Source: Paenibacillus wynnii (lineage in GTDB: Bacteria > Bacillota > Bacilli > Paenibacillales > Paenibacillaceae). Taken from it: a DNA stretch of 64,000 bases. Under the pieces are notes generated by a model. That model did no database searches. It was not told where the DNA came from and was given only the letters and a program-made list of their open reading frames with translations. This document shows positions 7,979-16,345 of the stretch, piece by piece; the stretch's first letter is position 1, and each line of letters begins with the position of its first letter. The stretch spans positions 62,001-126,000 of the forward strand of contig NZ_JAUSTK010000007.1 of the NCBI RefSeq assembly GCF_030812855.1, given 5' to 3'. The position numbers were made by a program, and so were the translations under genes.

Positions 7979-8401
7979 TTAGAAGTTGTGATATATTTTT
8001 TCTAAAATGTTAAGCAGATCTTCTTTTTCTTTATCCGAGATATTCAAGTAAAACAAGTCTAACAATTCCGTAGACACGGATTCAAAGACCGGTTCCAGTT
8101 CTCTCCCCTTTGGGGATAAAGCCACATATACAACCCTCGTGTCCTCTCTATCCCTTTCCTTTGTCACGTATCCAAGCCGGACCAACTTGTCGACAAGTGC
8201 CGTGACCGTAGATTTATCCTTATGAATCCTTTTGGAGATATCCGCCATAGTGAGTCTGGGCTGCTTAAATAACGCATAGATGATATCACCATGCGAAGTG
8301 CCAATACCATTTATCCCCTGCTTCACCATTTCTGCAACAATGAACCGATTAACTTTCTCCCTAATTTTGGAGATCAATGAAATGACATCTCTAGTTTCCA
8401 T
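7979..8401 (-). CDS. MarR family transcriptional regulator
   Basis: A 140-residue winged-helix protein. A TTG-initiated frame reaches 8425, but that codon lies within the operator and promoter, so the ATG at 8401 (M-E-T-R-D-V-I-S-L) is chosen. HTH: T-M-A-D-I-S-K-R-I-H-K-D-K-S-T-V-T-A-L-V-D-K-L; wing: R-E-D-T-R-V-V-Y-V-A-L-S-P-K-G. There is no ribosome site, and the consensus promoter puts the transcript start on the ATG. Near-identical palindromes lie on its own promoter and before the hydrolase, giving a simple autoregulated two-gene unit. Confidence 0.87.
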   Translation of the reverse strand: METRDVISLISKIREKVNRFIVAEMVKQGINGIGTSHGDIIYALFKQPRLTMADISKRIHKDKSTVTALVDKLVRLGYVTKERDREDTRVVYVALSPKGRELEPVFESVSTELLDLFYLNISDKEKEDLLNILEKIYHNF

Positions 8402-8436
8402 ATCCGCATTATAGTTTGATATCAAACTAATGTCAA
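8402..8436 (-). promoter_or_regulatory. Perfect sigma-A promoter with MarR operator; predicted leaderless start
   Basis: On the minus strand: TTGACA (8436-8431), exactly 17 bp, TATAAT (8413-8408), 6 bp, then ATG at 8401. The palindrome TAGTTTGATATCAAACTA (8412-8429) fills the spacer and touches the -10. This is a full consensus promoter kept silent by its own repressor. Confidence 0.85.
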
Positions 8437-8481
8437 ATCGACTGTCCGGGGCGATTCGTTGTTACTCTTGTCTCCAAGAAC

Positions 8482-8703
8482 TCATATGCGGCCATGCCCC
8501 CATGGCATTGACAGTAAGTAGTATCCATCAAAAACCGGAAGATTAATATCCAATAGAATGAGGTGTGGACCTGTCTGCTTAAATTCCGTAAGCACCTGGT
8601 CAAATCGGGTCACTTCCACCACATCGTACTGCCACTTAATCAAAGTATCAGCGACAATCCGTCTAATTTTTTCATCGTCCTCAATCATCATTATTCTATA
8701 CAT
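8482..8703 (-). pseudogene. Response-regulator receiver domain remnant
   Basis: The ATG at 8703, behind GAGGGA, opens M-Y-R-I-M-M-I-E-D-D-E-K-I-R-R-I-V, then L-I-L-L-D-I-N-L-P-V-F-D-G-Y-Y. This is an intact first half of an OmpR-type receiver with the acidic pair and the phospho-acceptor Asp. After G-Y-Y the homology stops and about 10 unrelated codons follow. The rest of the receiver and the DNA-binding domain are missing. It resembles BceR/YxdJ-type regulators, but the evidence is short. Confidence 0.7.
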
Positions 8704-8892
8704 GAAATCCCTCATCATTGTTAAAATGGTCACTACATTTATTTTAGCACAATCTTTGGAGGACTTTCATGCTAGGACTAACCGTTATTCCGACAATAAC
8801 AGGCAAGTGGTACTCGTAACACTAGTACCGCCGCTTCAAGGTTCAGTTCATCCGTATTGGCCTATCTGCCGGTTGTCACCAGGACCGCGTCG

Positions 8893-8934
8893 GCCTTCCA
8901 CTCCTGCGTTTTTTACTGATTATTCTAGAGTAAA
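8893..8934. repeat. Distal end of the duplicated phytase 3' flank, separated from the rest by the intron
   Basis: GGCCTTCCACTCCTGCG followed by TTTTTTACTGATTATT matches 27632-27667 apart from one base. There it runs straight on into the sequence that here resumes at 10849. This fixes the intron insertion point and shows that the block was duplicated before the intron arrived, or that one copy never received it. Confidence 0.8.
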
Positions 8935-8963
8935 GGACTGGCCTGACCAGCCCCTCCTCATCA

Positions 8964-8994
8964 AACCGTACGTGAGGTTTTCCCTCATACGGCT
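8964..8994 (-). ncRNA. Group II intron domain V
   Basis: On the minus strand AGCCGTATGAGG-GAAA-ACCTCACGTACGGTT: the catalytic domain V hairpin with its AGC-type triad, GNRA tetraloop and two-base bulge. It looks intact, so the ribozyme could be active. Confidence 0.85.
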
Positions 8995-9025
8995 TTCCGA
9001 TGTTCGTCATTCATGGGCATGCAGT

Positions 9026-10318
9026 TTACAATAGCGTTTTAAGTCCATACTGGACGGCAATATATCTAACCTCTGACAGTGAACCCATCCATCTTCTACG
9101 TTGTCTTTTCTTGGCATACCACCGTGTTAATCGCTGCAAAATATACCAGTCCAACTTGGCTAATCTCTTTTGGCTGTAGTTCGTGTAGTAATAATTTCTC
9201 CATCCTTGGATCTTTGGATTGAGCCATTTTACCTGTTCCGCAAACGATTTCGAGCGTATGCTCGGGGGTGCCAATCTTTCTTTGACCACCTCTCGAATGC
9301 GTTCCTCTGCCTTTTTCGTTAGCCACTGTTGTGTGGTGTAGTACACCTTACCTCGGGATGTTTCTGCTTTGGTTTTCCGGTGATGCATCCCTAAGAAGTC
9401 GAATCCTTCGTCTCCAATCCATAATCCAACAATGCGGGTTTTGGTCGGGTGTAGGGTTAACTCCAAACGCTCCATAATTTTGCGTATGAGCTCATACGCA
9501 TGTTCGGCGTCCTTTTTCGTTTTGCAAACCACTACAAAGTCGTCTGCATACCTCGTTAGTTCACCTACTCCTTTTCCGTGTTTCTCCCATAATTGGTCGA
9601 AGTAATTTAGATAGATATTCGCCAGTAACGGTGAAATCACTCCTCCTTGTGGAGTCCCTAAATCCGAGCGTCTTACCGTTCCTTCTTCCATAACTCCCGC
9701 TTGTAGCCACTTTCTCATTAATTTTAGTATCCGCCTGTCATTGATACGCATTTGCACCAATTTCATAAGCTTCTCTTGATTAATATTGTCAAAGTAGCCT
9801 TGGATATCGACGTCGACTACCCAATTTCCTTTGCGGTTGCAGGCTTTACGAATACGTTCCAAAGCTTGTTTAGCACTTCGTTTCGGACGAAAACCGAAGG
9901 ATACTTCCCCAAAGTCTGCTTCAAAGATGGGCTCAATCACTAGTTTGGTTGCCATCTGTAGGACTCGATCCCGTACGGTGGGTATGCCTAATGGTCTTTG
10001 CTTGCCGTCTTTCTTCGGAATATAGTGTCTCGGTACAGGGTGCGGATGGTAGTTGCCTTCTTTAAGCTCTCGCTCACATACCTTGAGAAACGATATTTCT
10101 CCTTGTCCCTCAATATCTGCTAGCGTCACGGCATCTACTCCTGCGGCTCCTTTATTGGCTTTCACTCGTTTCCATGCTTCGCATAGAACGTCCCACCTGT
10201 AGATCTTGTCGTACAATGCGTGGAATTTACGCTTTTTGTTCTCCTTGGCCGCATGACCTAGCTTTTCTTGGAGTTGTTGAACTTTTTCCTTGGGTGTCGT
10301 TATCCGGTTGGCATCCAC
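9026..10318 (-). CDS. ltrA: Group II intron reverse transcriptase/maturase
   Basis: 430 residues from a GTG behind GGAGGAGG. The N-terminal RT0/RT1 region is followed by [43 protein letters not shown] and the catalytic R-Y-A-D-D-F (about 256-261). All three catalytic Asp positions are present. The thumb/maturase X domain follows ([13 protein letters not shown]). The end lacks the HNH endonuclease, as is usual for compact introns that prime from nascent DNA. It binds the intron RNA, assists splicing and copies it into DNA. Confidence 0.95.
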   Translation of the reverse strand: MDANRITTPKEKVQQLQEKLGHAAKENKKRKFHALYDKIYRWDVLCEAWKRVKANKGAAGVDAVTLADIEGQGEISFLKVCERELKEGNYHPHPVPRHYIPKKDGKQRPLGIPTVRDRVLQMATKLVIEPIFEADFGEVSFGFRPKRSAKQALERIRKACNRKGNWVVDVDIQGYFDNINQEKLMKLVQMRINDRRILKLMRKWLQAGVMEEGTVRRSDLGTPQGGVISPLLANIYLNYFDQLWEKHGKGVGELTRYADDFVVVCKTKKDAEHAYELIRKIMERLELTLHPTKTRIVGLWIGDEGFDFLGMHHRKTKAETSRGKVYYTTQQWLTKKAEERIREVVKERLAPPSIRSKSFAEQVKWLNPKIQGWRNYYYTNYSQKRLAKLDWYILQRLTRWYAKKRQRRRWMGSLSEVRYIAVQYGLKTLL

Positions 10319-10854
10319 TCACTCTTACCTCCTCCAAAAGCATAAACAAAGCAGGGCTCCTTCCCTCCCTAAGGTTATGTTGTCCTTAGGTTCTTCGGTA
10401 CTATGAGCCCCTCGGACTCCCTTCCCACAGACGGTTCACTTCGTCTTTTGGACTTATAGAGCGTCTCTTTACGGGTTCCTAAAAAAAAAACCGTGTGGGG
10501 GAGGGTCTCCCCAGTTCACTGCATTATCTTTCAATCCATGCCGTTCCCTATACGCCGGAAGGTTCTTCACTGTTGTTCCAAGTTCTTCACAGCTTCCTTG
10601 GCCTTCGTCTATTTTAGCGAGACTCGGCTCCCTCTTTTCCCCTTTGCAGGGCCTTTTTGACGACGCGGCAGGATTCACTTCATGTTGCGGCCTGGATTGT
10701 CGCTCGCCCTGTCTCTGACAGGTACTTTTGTCGATGCGCTTTTACACACAGATTTCGCCGTGCGCAAGCATCCTAGCTACAAAGGTGGCTTGGCCCCTCC
10801 TTTGGTTGGACTCTCACCAACTAGATAATGCGTGCCTCTGGGCACGCCTCAAAC

Positions 10855-10883
10855 AAAAAAGCACCGGAAGAATGCCTCCGGTA
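10855..10883 (-). terminator. Terminator of the truncated phytase copy (intron target)
   Basis: On the minus strand ACCGGAGG / CTTCCGGT with a short loop, then GCTTTTTTG. The group II intron begins within a few bases of the end of the T-run. The same terminator follows the intact gene at 27674-27702. Confidence 0.75.
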
Positions 10884-10922
10884 CTCTTTGCTATAATCGT
10901 GTATGACCGATACTACGAACGA

Positions 10923-11682
<760 letters not shown>

Positions 11683-11788
11683 TAGTATCCTAGACATGAT
11701 GTACTTAAGATACATAATTATCATGAAGGTGTGAAAACTCCGAATGTAAGTATAATAACAGCCAATCATACGAGCAATATTTACCAAA

Positions 11789-11831
11789 AAGAGGCAAAAA
11801 ACAGAGGCAGACTCATAAGTGTTCGCCTCTG
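11789..11831 (-). terminator. Terminator of the Eis-like gene
   Basis: On the minus strand CAGAGGCGAAC...GTCTGCCTCTG with a 12-base loop region, then TTTTTTGCCTCTTTTT. It lies 48 bp after the stop codon of the acetyltransferase gene. Confidence 0.75.
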
Positions 11832-11878
11832 GCTTATTTTGTTGTCTTATTTGGGGTTATCGTGATTAGTTGGATTAG

Positions 11879-12997
11879 TCAGAATTTATCAATCTTGTAC
11901 CAGAATATGGGTAGCGGAAACCATCCTACGGGCGCAGTTACTGCCATATAACGACTGTGTTGTGTAAGCAGAAGTGCCTGAGCCTGCTGCTTATTAAGGA
12001 CAACTGCATCGGGCTTAGCAGACCGCTCGACAGTCACGCCACTCGCATCCACTCGCGCAGTAATCGGCTGACCGTCCATGACTGCGGAGAATTCCCCCTG
12101 GACAATCCCTGTGGTCTTAAACTTAAGCGTCAGATAAGCCTTCAATACATTGGCAAAATCGAGAATATGATACATATCAGATGTCTCGATAACATAGTCT
12201 TCAGCAATGCTGCCAAGAGTCGTATTCAGCTGAATGTCATATTCTGGCGTATAAATAGAAATCCGCTCTGCTCTACTATATACCATATAAGCCTTGATAG
12301 TCCGCGAAATATCGTCCGTATTTTTCATCGCGAATTCAGATATTTCATCGCCTGCTTCGTTTACGATCAGATACCCGATCAACTTACCTTTATCCAGGAC
12401 GCCCAGCGCATTTTGAAGGAGGGTGTTGAAAATAAGTGGCAATTGCTGTAAGTTACGTTCAATATAAGCAAGCCGCGAGGTGTTAATGCTATGCGCAAAG
12501 GATTCTGCTCCTTCAACCTCGAATAACGGGCAGAAGGATATTCCTGTGTCGTTCACATGTCTTAAGGCATGGCGCACGTTGGCCTTTCCCACGAAATACT
12601 TGATCTTTACACCGCCAAGAGTGAAGCCGAAATACTCATATCTCTGCCGCTGGCCATATAATACAACCATATCACACGTATTGCGCAGTTCTGCAAGCCA
12701 CATGTCCATGAGCGCCTTCATATGCCCTTCGCCACGCGCCCGTGGATGGACAGATACGGTACCCAAATAGCCGGTTTGCAGAGTATAGTCACATACCGTC
12801 AGAGGCTCTGGAAAAACGGCCACCTGTGCGCGCAGCCTGCCTTTCTCATCCACAGCAACCTTATGCATGGCTGAAGAATCTACGTTCTTTCCATACGCTT
12901 TGGGCATCAGGGTTTCAAAATCTAAGCGAAAAGCATAGTTGGCTAAATCTATGCATTCATCGCGCTCATTCGGAGTTGCCATTCTGTATTCAACCAT
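11879..12997 (-). CDS. Eis-like GNAT N-acetyltransferase with SCP2-type C-terminal domain
   Basis: 372 residues, with an ATG start (M-V-E-Y-R-M-A-T-P-N-E) and a purine-rich ribosome site. The first GNAT domain has the acetyl-CoA motif V-S-V-H-P-R-A-R-G-E-G-H-M-K-A-L (about residue 80-95). A second, degenerate GNAT half and a C-terminal sterol-carrier-like domain (from about 280) give the three-part layout of the Eis family, known for multi-site acetylation of aminoglycosides and other amines. A C-terminal carboxylate is the general base in Eis; here the chain ends K-I-D-K-F, which fits. Natural substrate unknown. It is monocistronic with its own terminator. Confidence 0.8.
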   Translation of the reverse strand: MVEYRMATPNERDECIDLANYAFRLDFETLMPKAYGKNVDSSAMHKVAVDEKGRLRAQVAVFPEPLTVCDYTLQTGYLGTVSVHPRARGEGHMKALMDMWLAELRNTCDMVVLYGQRQRYEYFGFTLGGVKIKYFVGKANVRHALRHVNDTGISFCPLFEVEGAESFAHSINTSRLAYIERNLQQLPLIFNTLLQNALGVLDKGKLIGYLIVNEAGDEISEFAMKNTDDISRTIKAYMVYSRAERISIYTPEYDIQLNTTLGSIAEDYVIETSDMYHILDFANVLKAYLTLKFKTTGIVQGEFSAVMDGQPITARVDASGVTVERSAKPDAVVLNKQQAQALLLTQHSRYMAVTAPVGWFPLPIFWYKIDKF

Positions 12998-13149
12998 TTC
13001 CCCTATCCTTTCAGTCTAAATAGTAAACTACCTTCCTAGACTATAATTCTAGAAGCATATTCAATATCCTACCGGGCAGCGTAGTAGACCTCTCTAACGG
13101 TGAAAATAAAGAGGGGTTATAGAACTCTTTATGCCCCCACCACACTCCC

Positions 13150-14532
13150 TCATTCATCAATTCTCACCATTGAAAAAGACCCTTCAAAGAAATTTGGACT
13201 GACTAGGGAGGGCGCCCTTTTGTTTGAAGGCCCGGGCTCCACCAGAATTACTCGATCATTCTCTCCTTCCACGCCCCGCAGGCTTGTGACCGCGGGCAAC
13301 GTTTCTGCAATGACGAGGCCATTTCGGAACACGAACCGCGGCGCCAGCCGCTGGCGGATCAGATCGCCAGAGTCCTTCGCGTCGAACAAGAGGAACGAGG
13401 CGGGCGTTCCATTACGGAATTCTCCGCCTTGGAAACTGTAAGCCTCCAGATTCATCGCCGCAGCTCCACCTTCCGTGATCATCCCCAGCAGGCTTCGCAT
13501 TTCGGCACGTCCACTCATATGGGCCAGATGAGCAGCCATGTGGGCGGCGTCTAGTGGATTGCCCGTACCAAGGGGATAGAACGGTGAACGAATATCGTCG
13601 TGGGATAGCGCGACGTTGATACCAGCGCTCTGAAATTCCTTAATGCGCGTAATTCCTCTTCCCTTAGGATAGCCCCCATAGCGACCTTGCATAACACTGT
13701 TAATTAGCGGGCAAGCGACGATTGAAAGTCCGGACCGTTTGACAAGCCCAACGACTTTCTGGAAATATGATTCGTTATAATACGCCGCAGCATTTGCATG
13801 CGCCGCCGTCACCCGAGAGCCAATCCCTGTAGATAGCGCCAAGGAGGCACAGACCTCCAGATACTTGGAATTCTCGTCATCCGTCTCGTCACAGAAAACA
13901 TGAACATATGCACCGCTGCGATCCGCAAGGTCGAACGCCTTGCGCAAGGACAGCACCCCTTCCTCGCGGGTGTGCTCCAGGTGCGGAACCGCGGACACTC
14001 CGTCAGCGCCCATTCGCAGCGCTTCCTCCATCCGCTCCACATTGGCCGGACAACACATGATTCCGTCCTGAGGAAATGCCGTGACTTGGATGTCTATCTG
14101 CCCGCGATAGCGCTCTTTAATCTCCATTATGGCTTCCAATGCCATCAGCTTCGGATCCCCAATGTCGACCATCGAACGCAGATGAAGGACACCGTAGCCG
14201 AGATAAAAGCGAATCGTGCGCTCCGCTCTTGCGATGATATCCTCCCTTGTGAGCGTCACCTTGCGTGAAGACCAGATTTCGATCCCTTCCGCCAGCGTAC
14301 CGCTCTCGTTCCAGACGGGATTCCCTGCGGTCAGCGCCGTATCCAGATGGACGTGCGGCTCAACGAATGGAGGCACCAAAAGCCTGCCTTCCGCGTCGAG
14401 CGTCTCCGCGGCAGCCGCTTCTTCCAACTGGCCCAATCCCGCAATCAGCCCATCCCGTATTCCAATATCGACACTTGCGCCGCCTTCAGTTAGAAGGACA
14501 TTTCTCACAATCAAATCATAAGCGTTCATCAT
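13150..14532 (-). CDS. Cytosine deaminase-like amidohydrolase with an altered metal site
   Basis: About 461 residues of the CodA-like amidohydrolase superfamily. The ATG at 14532 is preferred because GGGGG lies 5 bases ahead; a frame start at 14547 abuts the previous stop codon. The metal-binding H-V-H-L-D, the A-A-H-A-N-A histidine and S-H-D-D are present. The motif that reads H-C-D-E-x-D-D in CodA is here V-H-V-F-C-D-E-T-D-D, so the Zn-ligand His is Phe. The paralogue at 16346 keeps it. The enzyme may therefore bind metal differently, be inactive, or act on something else. It is the last gene of the operon, 15 bp after the flavodoxin gene. Confidence 0.8.
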   Translation of the reverse strand: MMNAYDLIVRNVLLTEGGASVDIGIRDGLIAGLGQLEEAAAAETLDAEGRLLVPPFVEPHVHLDTALTAGNPVWNESGTLAEGIEIWSSRKVTLTREDIIARAERTIRFYLGYGVLHLRSMVDIGDPKLMALEAIMEIKERYRGQIDIQVTAFPQDGIMCCPANVERMEEALRMGADGVSAVPHLEHTREEGVLSLRKAFDLADRSGAYVHVFCDETDDENSKYLEVCASLALSTGIGSRVTAAHANAAAYYNESYFQKVVGLVKRSGLSIVACPLINSVMQGRYGGYPKGRGITRIKEFQSAGINVALSHDDIRSPFYPLGTGNPLDAAHMAAHLAHMSGRAEMRSLLGMITEGGAAAMNLEAYSFQGGEFRNGTPASFLLFDAKDSGDLIRQRLAPRFVFRNGLVIAETLPAVTSLRGVEGENDRVILVEPGPSNKRAPSLVSPNFFEGSFSMVRIDE

Positions 14533-14547
14533 CTCATCCCCCGCCAT

Positions 14548-15024
14548 TCATTTAATGCCTTTGGTCGCCTCGTGGCCGGTATGAATAGAACCTGCGCTCG
14601 TCATGACTCCAGTCGGCTTGCCCTCCAATTCTCCACTTGCGCAAAGACTGCCTGACATGTCGAGGAACGCTTTGACCTGCGCCGGCATTGAACCGTAATA
14701 GGTCGGGAAGCCCCAGACAATGCCGTCAGCCCAGCGCAGATCGTCATGAGTTGCCTCCAGTAATTCCTTCTGCTCCTTTTGGGACGTTTCATACTTATCC
14801 CATCTTGCACCGACACGGAACTTGCCGGACAGCGAGTCTTCCCCGCGGTCTTGCCTGCGGCTCGGATGGTCGAGCAGTGCCGTTACGTTGTCAGGGGACC
14901 GAAACTCTGGTATGCGCACCAGCCTCACCTCGTGCCCTTCGTCTCGGGCTCCCTTTGCAGCCGCTTCAGACATCCGATGAATATGTCCGTACGCACTGAA
15001 ATAGACGATCAAGACCCTGGCCAT
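14548..15024 (-). CDS. Flavodoxin/WrbA-like FMN protein, short at the C-terminus
   Basis: 158 residues from the ATG at 15024 (M-A-R-V-L-I-V-Y-F-S-A-Y-G-H-I-H), which has GGAGGGG 8 bases before it; the upstream frame extension is not used. The phosphate-binding loop S-A-Y-G-H, D-G-I-V-W-G-F-P-T-Y-Y-G and the S-A-G-S-x-H-T-G-H-E region match NAD(P)H:quinone oxidoreductase WrbA. WrbA proteins run on for about 40 more residues, including an H-H-G motif that completes the FMN site. Here the chain stops at T-K-G-I-K next to the amidohydrolase gene, so it is probably truncated. It could supply or accept electrons in the operon's pathway if folded. Confidence 0.7.
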   Translation of the reverse strand: MARVLIVYFSAYGHIHRMSEAAAKGARDEGHEVRLVRIPEFRSPDNVTALLDHPSRRQDRGEDSLSGKFRVGARWDKYETSQKEQKELLEATHDDLRWADGIVWGFPTYYGSMPAQVKAFLDMSGSLCASGELEGKPTGVMTSAGSIHTGHEATKGIK

Positions 15025-15201
15025 TCTCGCCCCTCCCTTCTGTGAAAAAACGACAGGAGCCGCGGAGTGAACGCGTACGGCCCCTGTCCAGTTCCTATTC
15101 TCTTGCCGCGCTCCCTCAGCCAAGACCCACAAGCGGAGCCGCGATTGTCCCGTAAGATTCCTGTACCTTCGTCCGGCCTTCAGCCCTGCGCTGACAACTC
15201 A

Positions 15202-16242
15202 TTATTTTCCGGGAAGAAACTCGTTAGTGAACACATCGTCGATCGGCTCAGCTTTCTTAAGAATGCCGATGTCGACCAACTGCTTCTGCAATCCTTCCCA
15301 GATGTCCTTGCTCATGTAACCGACTCCGTTTGTCTCCGCGTCCCCGCTGTAGATAAGCGGCTCCTGGGCTTTTGAGGCAAACGCCATCGCTTCCACCTTC
15401 AGATCCGGGTTTTTCTCCAGCATTTCCTTGTTGATTTCTTCGGAATTGTCCTTGTAATAATCCCAACCCTTTATGGATGCTTCGATGTAAGCTTTGACGA
15501 TATCCGGATGATCTTTCATGTAGTCTTCCGTTGTGAAAAGAATGTTGCCGTACTGCTTGTAGCCAAGATCATAATTGAGGAAATAATCGACCTCCACGCC
15601 CTCCTCCTTCATCGAGAACGGCTCGGAGGTTACATATATTTGTGTGGCGGAGTCCGGATCAGCAACGAAATTGGCGAGCGAACCGGTATACTTCATCTCC
15701 TCCACTTTGTCCAGCTTGTAAGCCTTCTTGAGATATTCCCAGAACGCTACGCCGCTGCCTACGTACACCTTATGGCCGTTCAACTCGGAGATGTCCTTGT
15801 ATTTACCTTTATGGTACATAATGCCTTGCGGGTTCTTTTGGAATATCGCCGCGACTGCCACGAGTGGAATTCCGTTTTCCCGCGCCATCAAGATCTCGTC
15901 CGCCTGCCCCATTCCGAATTCGGCCTTGCCGGAAGCAACGATCTGCGAAGCGGATACCCCTGGGCCGCCCGGCTGGATTGTCATTTCAATCCCTGCGTCC
16001 TTGTAAAACCCCTTCGAAAGTGCCGCATACTGCCCACCATGCTCCGGCTGCGCAAACCAGTTCGTCACCTGTGTGACTTTGGTCATCGTGACTTCTGCGG
16101 GCTTGTTACTCGGCGATTCACCGCTCTGAGAAGAGTCTCCATTCTTGTCGGACCCACAGGCCGACAGCGCCATGACGGCCATGACCATTAGAGATAGCGC
16201 CCCTAACCTAATCTTCTTGCCTCTCATACTTTTTGCGAGCAT
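15202..16242 (-). CDS. ABC transporter substrate-binding lipoprotein, NMT1/THI5-like
   Basis: 346 residues from the ATG after GGGAGGAAG. The signal peptide ends in a lipobox (A-L-S-A-C-G), so the protein is membrane-anchored. The mature part has the NMT1/SsuA layout: W-F-A-Q-P-E-H-G-G-Q-Y-A-A-L near the start, then P-G-G-P-G-V-S-A-S-Q-I-V-A-S-G-K. Relatives bind thiamine precursors (ThiY), alkanesulfonates, nitrate or aromatic N-compounds. With the permease at 17706 and ATPase at 19980 it completes an importer whose genes are split by enzyme genes. The flanking deaminase and creatininase genes suggest a nitrogen heterocycle or cyclic amide as ligand (inference). Confidence 0.85.
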   Translation of the reverse strand: MLAKSMRGKKIRLGALSLMVMAVMALSACGSDKNGDSSQSGESPSNKPAEVTMTKVTQVTNWFAQPEHGGQYAALSKGFYKDAGIEMTIQPGGPGVSASQIVASGKAEFGMGQADEILMARENGIPLVAVAAIFQKNPQGIMYHKGKYKDISELNGHKVYVGSGVAFWEYLKKAYKLDKVEEMKYTGSLANFVADPDSATQIYVTSEPFSMKEEGVEVDYFLNYDLGYKQYGNILFTTEDYMKDHPDIVKAYIEASIKGWDYYKDNSEEINKEMLEKNPDLKVEAMAFASKAQEPLIYSGDAETNGVGYMSKDIWEGLQKQLVDIGILKKAEPIDDVFTNEFLPGK

Positions 16243-16345
16243 CGTTTCTTCCTCCCTTATCCTTTGAATATCTATATGCGCATCCGCTTGTTGGGCGGAC
16301 GAGCATCGAAGTAATACGGCCTTTCTGGTTTAGTAGGGCTGATTA

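Larger units (their letters stand above)
8935..10848 (-). mobile_element. Group II intron, apparently complete, inserted next to a terminator
   Basis: About 1.91 kb on the minus strand. The 5' end (near 10848) starts GGCGTGCC-CAGA-GGCACGC, the hairpin expected at the beginning of domain I. It continues into T-T-G-G-T-G-A-G-A-G-T-C-C and the long structured leader, then the RT gene in domain IV, domain V at 8964-8994, and a domain VI-like hairpin ending near 8935. Comparison with the empty copy at 27.66 kb shows clean insertion between the phytase terminator and GATTATT, with junction uncertainty of about 2 bp. Insertion just after an intrinsic terminator is the habit of class C introns; the class is an inference. 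Confidence 0.88.

Noticed and set aside
8402..8425. TTG-initiated 8-codon extension of the second MarR gene
   Set aside because: It lies within the consensus promoter and operator, so it cannot be translated from that promoter.
8800..8892. Possible degraded copy of the dispersed repeat (GGTTCAGTTCATCCGTATTGG region)
   Set aside because: Too little similarity to the core and no paired arms; could be chance.
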